The notes below the pieces were generated by a model. That model saw nothing but the letters and a program-made list of their open reading frames with translations. It ran no database searches and was not told the origin of the DNA. 64,000 bases of DNA from positions 32,421,681-32,485,680 of the forward strand of contig OX421965.1 of assembly GCA_949128115.1 (NCBI GenBank). The letters run 5' to 3'. The stretch's first letter is position 1. Every line of letters starts with the position of its first letter. Source of the DNA: Anaspis maculata (lineage: Eukaryota > Arthropoda > Insecta > Coleoptera > Scraptiidae). Position numbers and translations under genes: made by a program. Below, in pieces: positions 32,173 to 45,429 of this stretch.

Positions 32173-34006
32173 AGAAAAAATTTGGATCCATCCATATCTT
32201 TTCACACCATTACCGTGTTCGGATTAAAGAGTATTTCGGATTAGAGACAGTTCAAATTATCCATACATCACTGTAATCATACACTGGACGCCCACAAGGC
32301 TTTTTAGACTTTCAAATCAAGAGATGGAGCAGATCCGTAATTTGACATTAAAATAACCGGAACCAGATCTAGATCAGGACCCGATTTCGCTATGAACCAC
32401 TGCCGGATATCATGTTTTCACCTAGGGAGGCTCACAAATTGGCTTAATGATTGGCTTAAATTTTTCAACGGCCTTTAAGTTTTATTGGGTTCCATACAGA
32501 ACTGATCCTATTCCCTGTATTTTATAAGTTCTCAAATTTTATAGTCTCTAATTTTGAAATCTAGGGAAAAAATTGCCCAAGGAAAGCTCTTTCCTTTTCA
32601 AATTATGCCAATCTAAGAGGAAACCTCCAGTATGGGGGGGGGGGGAATTCTCGCGTGATCACCCTGTACTTATAACTGAAATAGCTTAGGTACTATTATC
32701 AGAATCAGTTAAGCTACTGTCTTTTTTTGGCAGTACATATTTAGCGACAAAATTGATAACAATATCGGCTTGTCTGTGAGAAAATTGTTTTTTCCTTTTT
32801 GCAAAACAACTGCTTTTATGATCCTTATCATGGAAAAAAATCTGCAAATCGATCCAGGACACTTGGAAAGCCAAAAATACCGCCAAAAATAAAGAAATTC
32901 CAGTTTTCTGCTAAGCTAACTTTTTTGACTCACTCTGTAGTTGTGAAAAGTGCCTAGCTGAAGTGAAATTAAACATCCGGAGTCCCAGCTGACCCATACA
33001 GGCATAGGCAGGGCATATTCCGCCAAGGTCTATGTAAGCTCTCAAGCGGATGTAAAAGGGTCAAATTTCTAGTTTCCATTTGAATTTTGGTCTGATACAT
33101 CGCGGTAATCTAAGTAATTGTTTCCAACTAACTTCGTCAGCAGGGAACAGTCCGCCAGATTTCACATGCAACGCAGATGCCCTTAGTACGTACCTATAAT
33201 CGAAAATAAATAAAACTCACCAAAATCTGTCGGAAAACTGTTGGAAAATTACGGTATTTTCCACAAAAAAGGACGAAGTCAAAACTGAAGGAATTTGTTC
33301 TGACTTATCAACCCATGTTCCAAATAACTAGTTGCTACGGTTACCAGTAATTAAATAAAATAATTATCATTCCACAGTCGACCACGCTTTTCACATTAAA
33401 ATTGGATTCCATCGCTTCCATTACCATTAGATCAACACTAACTGGATCTTTGCATAATCGACACATAAACTCAAAGAATTATTGCCAAAGTAACATTTAA
33501 ATTTACGAACAACTCCGAACTGGAATAGGTATGTACGCAGCAGCGGGTTAACGTAGGAATTATTATTATTATTATTCAGGTAATGCGCTACAGGGTATAT
33601 TATTTATTCTGAGAGTTGCTCAATTGTTCTCAAAACATCGGCGACTATATAGTATACCTTTACCATCAAGCGGGCTTTGCCAGGCTCACACAGCCAACCA
33701 CGACTTGCACAAGAAACTTGTGCTTAAAGTAAGTGGAGCGTTTGTTATCAGTCCAGTTTATTTCTTTCGATACGACGTTAATCAGAAGAGAATGGAAGGT
33801 GCAGCCGCCACGCGAATTCTCGCGAAACGGAACATACTCTCGGTCCTGTTCACACTCTGCATTACCCGATACCGACCGACGGCGCGATCTAATTTATGAA
33901 ATTCCTGCTGGACGTGTCCTCGAAAATGGGAAATGTATCCAGTCACTGTACACTTGAGAAGAGAAAGACGTAGTAATTATTGTTCCTTATACATTAACAG
34001 TTTATA
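32173..34006. other. No supported gene; lone repeat termini
   Basis: Contains a G-run at 32634-32644, a right-hand ATCACCCTGTA terminus at about 32657-32667 and another (CTCACTCTGTA) near 32930. I could not pair these with left ends. An ATT microsatellite lies at 33558-33576. A TATATAGTATA near 33646 and TCAGTCC near 33759 resemble promoter motifs but do not lead to an identifiable exon. Confidence 0.4.
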
Positions 34007-34401
34007 TACGGGGTGGCCCAACGAAAACGTAACAGACAGATTTTTGGGCACTTGACCTCATTTATTTGTATACGGTAATATGTGTACTAGGGAGGCGTAA
34101 GCGCCGTCATTGGTTCAGCAACTTTGAGCCAGCCTTCTGGAAGGGGCTGTAACTTTAAAAAAACACTGAAATTAGCATTACAAGAGAAAAAATAATAACA
34201 CCGCTGTGAAAACAATGGATCAGCTTCAAAATTTTTGAAGAGGCTGCCATCCTGACTACGGGAGTGGAACTTCACGGCTAAATTAATAGCAACTGAAGCT
34301 TCCCCTTGAAAACAAAGTCGACTTGTCCGGGCTTATCTAGAAAAAAAAGAGGTCATATGCCCGAAAATCTGTCTGTTACGTTTTCGTTGGGCCACCCCGT
34401 A
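34007..34401. mobile_element. TA-flanked MITE with CGGGGTGGCCC ends
   Basis: The terminal inverted repeats are about 55 bp. The left starts CGGGGTGGCCCAACGAAAAC, continues GTAACAGACAGATTTTTGGG and ends GACCTC. The right is its complement with a few mismatches. Both ends are flanked by TA (34007-34008, 34400-34401). The interior (about 280 bp) is not palindromic and encodes no transposase. The end motif is a diverged form of the CAGGGTG ends used by other elements here. Confidence 0.8.
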
Positions 34402-35496
34402 GAATTTTCAAACTGCTCATGTATAGAATTCCACAAAAATTCTTTCGTTGGCTCATGGCAACGCGACTGCAATTGTCAACAATGTGAGCGAATAAAGATC
34501 TCTCGTCACTTGAGAAAAACACATTTTTTGCAGATTCCTGTTAGCGATTACCTTAATGAGAAAAGAAAAAATGTGTATCTTCATGTCTTTCATCGACAAC
34601 TAATTGAAATTTTGTTGACATTGTTGACAGCAGTCAAGTATTATGAGGAATTAATGTCGAACTAAAAGGAATAAAACAATTTTCAAGTGAATTTTCAAGT
34701 CAAACTAATCAATCGGAGTGTTCTGAAGTGATTGATTTGGATACATACGTTAGAAGACAAGTAGGTGTAGGTATAATGTATGGCTTTTCAAGTTTAGTTA
34801 TTTTACATTTTTCTGCTGTTTATAAAGACTGCGTTGCGCAGCATATCGTGATATTTATTGTTTTTAATTATAGATGCACATGAACGAGATGATTGTAGGT
34901 AGTAGCATAAATCCATAGTGCGGCTCGGTGCGTCCGACACCTCGACACCCAGATGGGTAACAGAGGCTACGATTATATATATATATTATAGATAATAAGT
35001 TAGGTGCTACCTGGGTGGCTGGCTGTTAGCTGATTTTTGAATAAATCGACCCAGTTTCATTTCGTAGATAATTAGAGACGAAAAAGGTGAAACTATCGTC
35101 AGCATTCTGAAATCGTGTTCACGCCTAAAGTGGCACCTAACGACTAGGTGGATGTTATAGGATTTACGCTGAACGGATATACCTACTCTTACCCGGTGAA
35201 AGAACAATGGGTGATGGATACCCACACTTGAAGAAATTTAATTTATGGGAAATTGGGTTGCGTTCTCTCATCATTACTTATGACTTTATAATCGCACAAT
35301 CACGAGATTCATGTCAATAATTCAGTGTCAACTTTGGGGGAAATTCGAAGTAGTTGTACCTATTTTTAAGATAATAAGCAATTAAGTAGTTGAAGTCAAC
35401 GGTTAGAGCTCAAAACTTCACGGAAACTGTTCGTTTGATCTTCAGGCTATATTTATTCATTTATTCACCTATCATACTTAGGCATCTTGCTTAGAA
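34402..35496. other. No supported gene
   Basis: The open frame that crosses the MITE's right end and continues to 34665 (rich in Cys, His and Lys near its middle) has no family signature I recognise. A TA-repeat lies at about 34974-34988. The rest is AT-rich. Confidence 0.35.
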
Positions 35497-36688
35497 TACA
35501 GGTGTCCCGAAACTAGACCGCAATATTTGACAAGCTTATTCTACGTCAAAAAATACTAATGAAAGTTTCAATAAACATGAGTCGAATAATGCTCCCTGAG
35601 GGAGCTGAAGCCCCTGAAAGGGGGAAACCTGATGATGTTTTTTTGCAAATTTCTCCAAAACTAGCCAAGATGAAATAACGATATTTGGTAATGATGTGAT
35701 GGAGGTAATGATGTGAGAAAGATTTCCACATTTCATCAGGGACGTCCAACAGAGGGGGAACGGGGGATGAATTTAGCTCAATTTTTTTTTGTCTATGACT
35801 TTTTCTGGATTTTGATTAGAAAATCTGGATAATCTAAGTTTTTCATTGTCTTCTTGTACTATTCCAATTAGACGCACCGTGTTCGAGATGTCACTTCAAA
35901 AAAAACTTCACCTGAAATTCTCCTCAAATTTCCAAATCCTGATTACAAAAATCACAGCTAGCAATAACACCAACTGTGTTTTCTTGAACCAAAAACAGAA
36001 AGAAATGTTCCAATAAAGGTATGGGTTCAAAATGTTCCTCAGGGAACCCAAAACTCCTTGGAAGGGTAACTTGCCGAGATAAAATCAATCGCGCTCTAGG
36101 GGCTCTAGGTCTCCTAGGGAGCATTTCCAACCCATTTTCATAGGAACGTTTCCTCTTGTTTTTGTCTAAGAAAACACAGTTGGTGCTATTGCTCTGATTT
36201 CTGTACTCGGGATTTAAAAATTTTTCAGGAGAATTTCAGGTGAAGTTTCGTTTGAAGTGGTTTATCTCGAAAACGGTGCGTCGAATTGAAATAATACAGG
36301 AGAACCTTTTTTTGATGAAAAACTTTGATGCTCCAGATTTTTCATCAAAATTCAGAAAAAGTCATGAACAGAAAAAATGGAGCCGAGTTCATTCCCCCTC
36401 CCCCCCTTTGTCGGACGTCCCTAATGAAATGTGGGGATTGTGGGGGTCTTCTTCGCAACATTACTTCATGCTTATAACATGTATAGTGATCAAACCAAAT
36501 TTCGTCTTTTTATCTTGGCAAGTTTTGGAGAAATTTGCAAAAAACCATCATCAGGTTTCCCCCTTCAAAGGGCTTCAGCTCCCTTAGGGGGCATTATTCG
36601 ACCCATGTTAAATGGGACTTTTCTTTCTATTTTTTGACGTAGAATAAGCTGGTCAAATATTGCGGTCTAATTTCGGGACAGCCCTGTA
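35497..36688. mobile_element. TA-CAGG foldback, ~1.2 kb
   Basis: The left end TA-CAGGTGTCCCGAAACTAGAC and right end (read inward on the other strand) TA-CAGGGCTGTCCCGAAATTAG match, followed by CCGCAATATTTGAC and TTATTCTACGTCAAAAAATA on both arms. Pairing continues almost to the centre near 36090, including CATCAGGGACGTCC / GGACGTCCCTAATG and AGACGCACCGTGTTCGAGAT / ATCTCGAAAACGGTGCGTCG. TA lies at both edges. No transposase is present. Small frames inside are mirror artefacts. Confidence 0.85.
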
Positions 36689-36970
36689 TAGGATGAGAAC
36701 GAAAGTGGGTTCGTTGTCTAATCCCATGTAGAAGTCTCCAGTGATGATCATTCACTAGCCCATTCAACTCCGATAGTTGTTTGCTTGGAGAATAGCCAAT
36801 AAATATTATTTGGAAAATTAGTATTCACTGGCTTCCAGGAAAATCTGTGTCTATTCAAAAGGATTCAGATCATTGGCCTTGAGAGAAATCTTATAATATC
36901 TCCTACCTTCCACTGAGTTTGATAATCTAATTTAAAACATGATATTTTAGGTAAGCGCAGGTATAAATTA

Positions 36971-38051
36971 TACAGGAAACAGGGAGTTTCAATGGAAACG
37001 AGCCATCCTGAATAAAATTTTGCCTGATGAAGTTTAGAAAATTCCCCGAGACCCGTCGATTTTGGTTTCGAGGGGGACATTCAAAGCATACATTGACAAA
37101 TTTCTATCTTCAACCCCCTCACCTCCACCCGCCCCAACTTCTTAATTTCAAATGACATTACTTATCTTGCGATACATCAAATCGAAGAGAATGAAAATCT
37201 CTTCCTGAAAAAAATATTTTTTGAATTTTCAACCTCACCTCTCTTACTCCTGAAATTCTCTCGAGTGCTTAAATTAATATTCTCGACTCCCACATTCTCC
37301 TAAATTCAATCAGTTTCATCCTAAATAGCCATCAAAGAAGAGAATTATTGATAGAAAAAGTGCTACCCATATTCACCCCTTTGCTCTCCCTCACTCCAAC
37401 TCCAAAATTTACAAGACCACCTACCTTTGTGTTTTCACACATCGGAGTAAAGGGAATTCAATTTTCTCTCAAAACTTTTATTCAATTTTCAACCTCTCTC
37501 TCAATAAATTGGAGACGCGAAGTATTTTAGATGACAAAGAGGGTTTTTGAAAAATTTTAGAATATTTTTTCCGGAAAGAGAGATCAGTTCTCTTTAATTT
37601 GATGTATCACAAAGTAGGTAGTGTCATTTTGGATTTTGGAGTTGGGGTGGGGAGGGCGACAGGGTGAATTGGGTGGCAGTTTCTCCACAGAAAATTTTCT
37701 CCCTGGATGCTGTGCAGGACGTTTATTGCATTGAAGACAATTGAAAGGTAAAGAATATCAAACTGGACATTCAGAGAATTTTAGGAAGTGGGTAAGGTTA
37801 AAAAATTTAGAAATAGTTTTTTTGAAAGAGATTTTAATTCCTTTCAATTAGATCTATCGCAAAGTGGGTAGTGTCATTTGGAATTTCAATGCTGGAGTGG
37901 GTGGGGGTGAGGAGGTTGAACACAGCAAATTGCCAATGTATGCTTTAGATGTCCTCCTAGAAACAAAAATCAACGAGTCTCGGAAAATTTCCTGAATTTC
38001 ACCTGGCAAAAATGTATGCAGGGTGGCTCGTTTCCATTGAAATACCCTGTA
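36971..38051. mobile_element. TA-CAGG foldback, ~1.1 kb (family I)
   Basis: The left arm has GTTTCAATGGAAACGAGCCA near 36986, and the right arm carries its complement ending ATACCCTG-TA at 38051. CCCGAGACCCGTCGATTTTG near 37043, GAGGGGGACAT and the TTCAACCCCCTCACCTCC block pair with their complements near 37900-37980. Inner blocks such as CTCCAACTCCAAAA (about 37390) and TTTTGGAGTTGGGG (about 37635) pair around a centre near 37515. Blocks shared with the 26219-27230 element place the two in one family. Confidence 0.85.
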
Positions 38052-39170
38052 CTTTTAAGTGTGTATTCTGGAAGTATTATGCTGTGTACGTGAGTATAGA
38101 GCAAATAGGCACCCATGCGAATTTCTTCTTCTTTTCCCACAGCCAAGCGGAAAAATCAATCATGTATGCAATTACCTTAATGCTCATTCCGACTGCCTAC
38201 TACTTATGTTTAAATATTTGTCATGCCTAAGCATACACATTAATTGAAAATCGTACCTGCTAGCAGTGCTGGTATATCTACAATAAGAATCTCAGAAAAA
38301 GATTTCCCAATGCGCTCACAAATCGAAAACATACCCAGACAAGCCAAGGGCAACAGTAATTTAGAATTTTGCACGCACAAACACGAGAAGTTAAAAAACG
38401 AAAAAAGCTGAAGTCCACGTCCAATGTTACGTTCATTGACGGAACTATGAACTGTGATAATTACTTATCCATCAGTTGATTTTCATAAAAAAAAAATAAT
38501 TAAAAATGAGAATTGCATAGAATTACGAATTTATCTGATCGTACGTTTCAATTTAGTATACAATTACAGAAAATTAATTGAACTTTATCAAGAATCTTCT
38601 CTAAGCAAAACACTGCAATTAACTCTGATGGAAGCGTATATACCTACCTACACACCAAAAAAATATTACAAAGGCAAAGTATGAATAACGAGGAAGGACA
38701 GTCTACGCCAGGTACTGGTTTTATAATAATAATAATGATGATGATAACAATAATAATATTATAAAACGGAGTGTGTGAAAATGCCCGGGAGTTTTTTAGA
38801 AGTTGAATTTCTCTGCTCAATAATCTCTATTATTCATATTCCGATTATTGCATAAGGTGTGTATATACAAGCAGTTGTATGTTTTTTCGCGGATTGTTTT
38901 TTGTTGTGTGTGAATGTCAACGCACTTGGAAAATTGTGGGTCTAACAGAGTTAAATTAATAATAGTAACTTCGAGTCTATAGGTGATCTCATACATAATA
39001 CCGGCAAGTGCAGTACCTGTAATTGACAACAAATTTGAAAAAATCTTACATAAAGCTGTTGAGTTGAAAGTAATTGCACAGGTCGGTTTTCCTGAGCCAG
39101 TTTTTTTCATATACTTCCAAAGCACAATAATTATTGTGATCATTATACGTGTTGGATACTTGGTTGGATG
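38052..39170. other. No gene seen; ATA/ATG microsatellite
   Basis: An (ATA)n-(ATG)n tract lies at about 38724-38760 within a weak inverted repeat (GTTTTATAATAATAAT / ATAATATTATAAAAC). No coding segment is recognised. Confidence 0.4.
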
Positions 39171-39533
39171 TACAGGGTGACTCATAATTAGATAAGACGA
39201 TGAACTGCTGTATCAGCGGAGAATGCAGAAGTGGCAGAAGTGAGAAACTGACGTTTTAGATTTTTCTCAAATTTTTGGAGTTTGCGCTTACTATTTGCAC
39301 AGATTCTATCAGTTTTTTAATTTAAAACATACCAGTCATACTATTCTTGACTTGTACTACTTATCGGGTTTCAATGTTATGGAGCAAAAAAGTCGGACTT
39401 TCCTTCAAGTTCGAAGGACCCTAACTAAAGTCCGTTCACGGACAGAAATGAAAATTCAGCTTTATACTCACACTTTTTTCTATATAGGATTTAATGCTTT
39501 TTTTCTTCTGGTTCACTTATGAATGACCTAGTA
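39171..39533. mobile_element. TA-CAGGGTG MITE, ~360 bp
   Basis: The left end TA-CAGGGTGACTCATAATTAG and right end TTATGAATGACCTAG-TA are short inverted copies (about 16 bp with mismatches). The interior is not clearly palindromic and has no transposase. The TA flanks and the end motif link it to the other CAGGGTG elements. Confidence 0.6.
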
Positions 39534-40427
39534 TAATTTCAAAGCTAAAAGCTTAATTCTTCTTCAAGTCTGTGCATTTGCTTTATTATCTGCGCTAATA
39601 TAACAATCTTGTAACAAGACATATAAAAGCAATAAAAAAACTTGAAAATTCAAAACTTGGAAATGATGAAAAGCTCACATTGTGCAATAAGCAAGTCCTG
39701 CACAGCCATGACTTTTTATTCGCAATGATTCAAGAGTTTCAAAATTAAGCGAAAAACATTTCCGATACATGCAATTTACATTAAAGTCCGCCATGAGTTA
39801 AAAGTTACATCAATTCGCTCAAGAGTTACATGAGACGAAACACGTGTAAACACCAAACCAGGTTGACGTTGTGGGTACTCAGTGCCTATGTTCGCAACAC
39901 TGATGGGGAACGTCAAAGAAACGGGTACCAGTGCCTAAGTATGCTAAAAACATCACGTAAAAGCTAGATCATGTAATTTGATAATGCCATATAACAATTT
40001 CTAGTAGTTATTAAAAAAGTATTATGAAAGCCATATCGCAGATGGACGTGCTTGTTTGTGTGCGGTGCATTCGAGAGAAAAAAAAAGATGATACCTTGCA
40101 AAACACCGGCGATAAAATCTTTTTATGTGTTCAGGAAAAATGAGTGTGCAAAACTTGAAGATGTGGATACTCACTAATTAAAATCCAATTGAGGTGCGTG
40201 CACACGTGCGTGTTTTTTTTTTGTTTTGATTCGATTAAAACGCTTTCCAGATTACACGTTTTTCGCCATGTTATAAACACAAAATGTCAATACAAATTGG
40301 CTTTCGTGTTACCTAATTAAAAGGTTTGTCATTACTGTTATTCAGCTCGAGGATGCCCCCGAGCTTTTTATCAGTGGACACAATACAAGATGCTCTTGAG
40401 GTTGAGTCATTTTTTTTAACATGTTGT
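39534..40427. other. No gene seen
   Basis: AT-rich with short A and T runs. No coding or RNA gene is recognised. Confidence 0.4.
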
Positions 40428-40733
40428 TGTTGTTGCTGACATGTCAAGGGATCAGGGAAAAAGTAAAAAACATTCTAATTCTAATCTCAAAATTTTAGTG
40501 TAATTTTTTTTTTAATCTCAATACTTAATTGAAAATATATCAACTCCAGTGGGGAATGTTTGCTTAAAATTGATGACAAATGGCTTTTTGTATATCGTGG
40601 AGTCAAGATTAGAATATATTATAGAATTTAGGGCTAACTAGGCCTTCGTAACTTTTTTCACTTATTTTCTCTGATCTCTTGACATGGCAACAAAGTCTTA
40701 GAAGAAATCACTCAACTTCGAGAACATCCTGTA
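40428..40733. repeat. Foldback-like repeat with CATCCTGTA right end
   Basis: GTTGTTGCTGACATGTCAAG followed by GGATCAGGGAAAAAGT pairs with ATTTTCTCTGATCTCTTGAC followed by ATGGCAACAAAG. Inside, TTCTAATCTCAAAATTTTAG partly pairs with AAGATTAGAAT. A CATCCTGTATA terminus follows at about 40725-40733; its left partner is not visible. Confidence 0.55.
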
Positions 40734-40910
40734 TATAGGAGTAATACTAGTAGGCATCGACAATGCTCGTGAATTATCGGGTTATTAACTTCAGTGCTTA
40801 CATAACGTCTTATGTAGGGATACTGTTGATGTAGATGGTATAATGACAATACATTTTCAAGCTGAAAAGATTCAGAGTAAACCTCTTTTTTTCTATTTCT
40901 TACGTATACA

Positions 40911-42286
40911 TACAAGGTGAGTCATTTATGAATTACCGAAACCCAGTCGTCCAGTATCCGACCTTTGGAGAATATCTCCAATAAAAGACCCCGCACTTCC
41001 TTATGGAGTTGTGGCATTTGGCTCCTCGAGGAATCTGGCTCAAATTTCAATATGTTGTAGCCCTTGTTTAGGTGATCAAACTTCATCATTGGCGCAAATC
41101 CTCTTAAACTCAACGGCTCACCCTCTAGAGAGGGTGGATTGCTGGTGGTCGAGGAACTAATTTATCAATTACTGCCTCAAATGAGCAGAAGGTGGATCTG
41201 TTTTGACGCCATGAGAGGCTTCTAGGGTTATACTTGCCATAACTTTGAGCTGGTCAAATGTCTCATAGACCCCTATTTTCAAAACCATCCCTAGCATTTC
41301 GAAAAATTATTGAAAATTCAAAGTCGAATAACGACCAAAAGAAACGGGAAATTTTTTAAAATTTCTGACACGGTATGTTCAAACTGTTGCTAATCAAGTA
41401 TTTCTTGCGTATACCAACCCCTAAAATCTGGCGTGCATCCTCCTATAAATTATGAACTTTTGCTCTGCGCTAACTACTGGAAATAAATTGTTTCTTGATA
41501 AGTTAGAATGAATTCCTAATAATCTAGCATATTATATCTAGGTGAAAGGTGATACACATTCGTCCCTCATGTCTACCCACCCTTACTCTTATTACCCCTA
41601 TAACCCGGTAGTTTTTGAAAATAATTAGTTCAATTCCTTCAACTAGAAAATGTGCAACGAGTGCTTCCACTGCTAATTTGGAAAAAGCTACTAGGGTATA
41701 GGGGCTATAGGGGTGAGGGGTAGACATAAAAGATCAATATGGACCACCCTCTTTCTAACACATAATATCTTACAATGGTAGTCAGAAATTCAAAAAAAAT
41801 CTCCGTTTATTTCGGTCGTTATTCGACTTTGAATTTTCAGTCATTTTTCGAAATGCTAGGGGTGGTTCTAAAAATAGGGGCCTATGGGATATTTTGACCA
41901 GCTCGAAGTTATGGCAAGTATAACGACCCTAGAAGCCCCTTGTGGCGTTGAAATAGATCCACCTTTTGCTTAATTAAACCTATAATTGCAATAAATTGGT
42001 TCTGTGACCACCGGCATTCCACCCCCTCTAGAGGGTTAACCGTTGAGTTCAGAGGATTTGCGCAATAATGAAGTTTGATCACCTCAACAATGGCTACAAC
42101 ATTATATTGAAGTTTGAGCCAAATCCCTCGAGGAGCCAAATCATATAAGGAATGTGAGGGTGAATGGAAAATAGCCGCGTGTTATTTTCTACTTCACGCG
42201 CTGGCACTAGAAATCAGTAAAACCGTCTACACGAATGAATCTCTAAAAAAAAAAAAGATTCTGATCATTTAGTGGCTTACCCTGTA
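40911..42286. mobile_element. TA-CA(A/G)GGT foldback, ~1.4 kb
   Basis: The left end is TA-CAAGGTGAGTCATTTATGA and the right end, read inward, TA-CAGGGTAAGCCACTAAATG. Long arms pair: TTTGGCTCCTCGAGG with CCTCGAGGAGCCAAAT, GGTGATCAAACTTCATCATT with its complement near 42070, CTCTAGAGAGGGTGG with CCACCCCCTCTAGAGG, and AATTCAAAGTCGAATAACGA with its complement near 41830. A central pairing (GTCTACCCACCC / GGGGTAGAC) brackets a centre near 41630. The right 130 bp (about 42150-42270) lack a counterpart on the left and may be an insertion. No transposase. Confidence 0.85.
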
Positions 42287-42340
42287 TAAGTAGTGATAGA
42301 TACACTTGTATTAATAGGTTTATTTCATCAGAAAACTGCG

Positions 42341-42407
42341 GTCAGAGTCAATGAGAAGCGCCCAAATCAGTTGCAAACTGATTTTCTCGATTACTATTGG
42401 CTCTGAC
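42341..42407. repeat. Short hairpin repeat, 67 bp
   Basis: GTCAGAGTCAATGAGAA and AAATCAGTT pair with AACTGATTTTCTCGATTACT and GGCTCTGAC, giving an imperfect stem with a tiny loop around GCAA. It could be a decayed MITE. Confidence 0.5.
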
Positions 42408-45400
42408 TAGTTTGAATCCCCTTAAACGGGCTTCCATTAACGTGACGGGTATTCTAGAGTGCATCATCATTATTTTGCCATAGGACACTCCAATCACTGA
42501 AAGACAAATTGAATTCATTACTGCGTACTACATGCTAATTAACTACAAGTCGCAGAAATCGTCACACTTCGATATATCACACTCCGTTTTGTTGGCGCTA
42601 TCGTTCTGAATTCAACTCTCACTCTCCTCCAATGCTGAGCCGCGCCCTAGTCCCGCTTCTGCATTCCGGAATATTCTGGACTATGCCTCCGGACTAAAAA
42701 AAAGTTAAAATATTTCCCATTAACGGTTTTCTGTAATAGGTTCTCTATAATAATTTACTCTAACTACCCATGAACTGATAAGTGAATAATAATAATAGTA
42801 TCCATAATTGGTTTTTCACATACCGGTGCTCATTTTGAGAGATTTTACAGATAATTAACGAATTCGATTATAGGAACTCAACTGCTCAACAAATATGTGG
42901 TCGCGAGGGAAAAATTGGTCCAACTTTGGACCACAATAACTTTCGAACGACACAAACAATTTCAGTTTTGTTCTTACAGTTAGTTAGCTTGATCTTTCCG
43001 TTACCCACCTTCGGGAGGTGAAGATCAGATGACTGCATTTGGAATATCTACAGGATTAAATGTTAAACAGTGAAAATTGCAGCAAATTCAACGGAACCCC
43101 CGTTTCAAAATAATCTTTCTTCTCGAATGCTAACGAAAGGATTATGAGGCGTGATGTTTTATGTTTTGAGGCTTGTGCTCAGTTTTGAGATTTTTAGAAT
43201 CGGAAGTGTGGTTCTGATTTTATGATTTTGTCTTTTGAGCCATGTTGATTTATCCTATCGCTACAGACAAAATTACTACAGATCATTACTCTGATGATGG
43301 GAGGTTGCAATTCACGAATATTGTTTCTTGAACGGTTCTCAGTAGCTTGACTCCCAGACCATCTCGAATATCATAATCAAGGCCCCAGAAAGGAGCCCAC
43401 TTCAAGTGGCCGACACAGGTTTTTCTCCTTGAAAATTTAATTTCATCAGATTTTCACATTTTATCAGATTTTCACATTTGAACCAAGTTTTCTTAGTAAC
43501 TTTGACCTCCTGAACTTGATACTGATGTTAAATTCCAGTTTTTGTTGATACTAGGCTCGTAGGCTCCCTAAGGGTCTTGTGGAAAAAGGCTTGTAGGTCA
43601 CGAATGATTTGGTTCACTGGAATATAATTGTGTTGGTAGTGCCATCTCCATTTAGGAATGACCATAATAGTATACTCGTATTAGCTGCACTTTTTTTGTC
43701 CGTCATTCCGTCTATCTTTTAGCCACCAGAAAAGAGTATTGTATATTGAATATTGTAGATCGCTCCTCCTGTGGTGCAATGATGTTCAAATTTGACTATG
43801 CTCTCTGATGGATTTGACAAACTATCGAACGGTTCCTCCGCCAATTGTGAGGGTTTGCGGCTTTTGGCTTATTCCCGAATCGGAGTCTCCAAAGACTATC
43901 TGGACGTTGTTTTACATCAACTGATTTTTCATCTAAGAAAACTGTTTCATTATTAATAAAGGGTATTTATTCCATAAGCGTCAAATATTACTTCTTCTCC
44001 AAAAGACAGTTATTCCACTTTTGGGCAGTTTTTTTCCTCTCCAGATTTTTGTGGAGTTCTCAAACGCTGTTATTTCTACAAGCAGTAAAAATTACCGGGA
44101 AAAAGGGTCATTTTATAAGCATTTCTATAGGACTTGTACCTATCTTCAAGGTTAATTATCTGGAAATGAAAAACTAGCCTATAACGTGTCAAAATTGCTT
44201 CTCTCCCTAGTTCTTTTTGGCAAATTTATTTCGACAAAGTTTAATAATATGTAGTTGGGGGAGAATCATTCTACGCGTCAAAACAATCATTTTTGTATCC
44301 GTGGTGGTGTGTACAGTGAAAAATTTGAAATGCGTATTTCCGGCAGCAACTTCTGCATGAGCTTTGCATCACAACTTGAACTTTGACGTGGATCGTAAAA
44401 CTTGTTTCTCAATCTTTCGCCTCTCTGGGGAAGGGTGTCTCCAGTCTCTCCCTCCCGCAAAATTTCTTTATAATTCATTCAGTGTGTAGCAACATGATTG
44501 ATATCATACCCGAGGAAAAAACTGTAAGAAGCGCGTGCAGAGATGAACAATATTACCAACATTTATGTAAATTATCCCTCCGATTATGCAAAATCTCCGC
44601 ATAACGCGCAGTCACAATGAAACTTTCGTCAGTATCGTCGTGATGCATTTTGTTTTACATGAAAATCGAAATCGATGTATCAACTTTTCTTTCCGAACCC
44701 GCCGCTTACAACAGTTCGGAGTGTCCTTGTCTTACTAACATTTACGACAAAATTTTTGTGTGCAACACCACCGATATCGAAGAACATCCCACTGCGTGCA
44801 GATACGTGGATGGCCGAAAGTAACAACACCTGATCATTAGACTTGCAATTATCTTCATCGAAACAATACAGGTGACCTTGAACGTCCTTAAGTGAAAAAA
44901 TTCGAAAAGATGGTTATAATTGCTCATGAATGTATGTGTATAATTGGGCTCGCGGGTATAGACTTGATGGTATATAAGTGATATACCACCTCCATGGCAC
45001 ACTCGATTTGTGAATTTATGGGTCTAGGTCTCCTTGATGTGTACAGTCAATGATAACAACTTCTTTGTCCCTCCACACAAAACCTGACATGTCATAGAAA
45101 GCGGCGAGAATCCGATCAATTTCGTGGTGGAATTTTTACGGTGAACACCTATCCCCAGGTCTGCCACAACACTAAAGGAATTATATAACACCCAACTTTG
45201 AATTCTACGTTGTACCCATGTGCTACCATACCGTGCGGCATCTGGTTCAGTGACAAGTGAAAGGATAACCTGAAATAAGCAGGCTTGTATTTTGCTCTTC
45301 ATTATATTAATCTCTTCTGCTTTCATTGTATTACTTTATAGTTCAAACATTTGTGCTTTATTACCTATATGTCATACAATAATTATTGTTTGTTATTTAA

Positions 45401-45429
45401 TGCATACTTTTTCAATAGTTGCAGCAGCT
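42408..45429. other. No supported gene
   Basis: AT-rich with scattered short open frames in several phases and no conserved motif. The only repeat recognised is the short dispersed block at 43812-43895, shared with 23911. Confidence 0.4.
43812..43895 (+). repeat. Short dispersed repeat, shared with 23911
   Basis: CAAACTATCGAACGGTTCCT followed by CCGCCAATTG and GGAGTCTCC parallels the copy at 23911-23992. Conservation fades on both sides. Confidence 0.55.

Noticed and set aside
34306..34665. 119-codon frame with Cys and His residues
   Set aside because: It begins inside the MITE's right part and crosses its terminal repeat. The Cys/His spacing does not fit a zinc-finger pattern I know.
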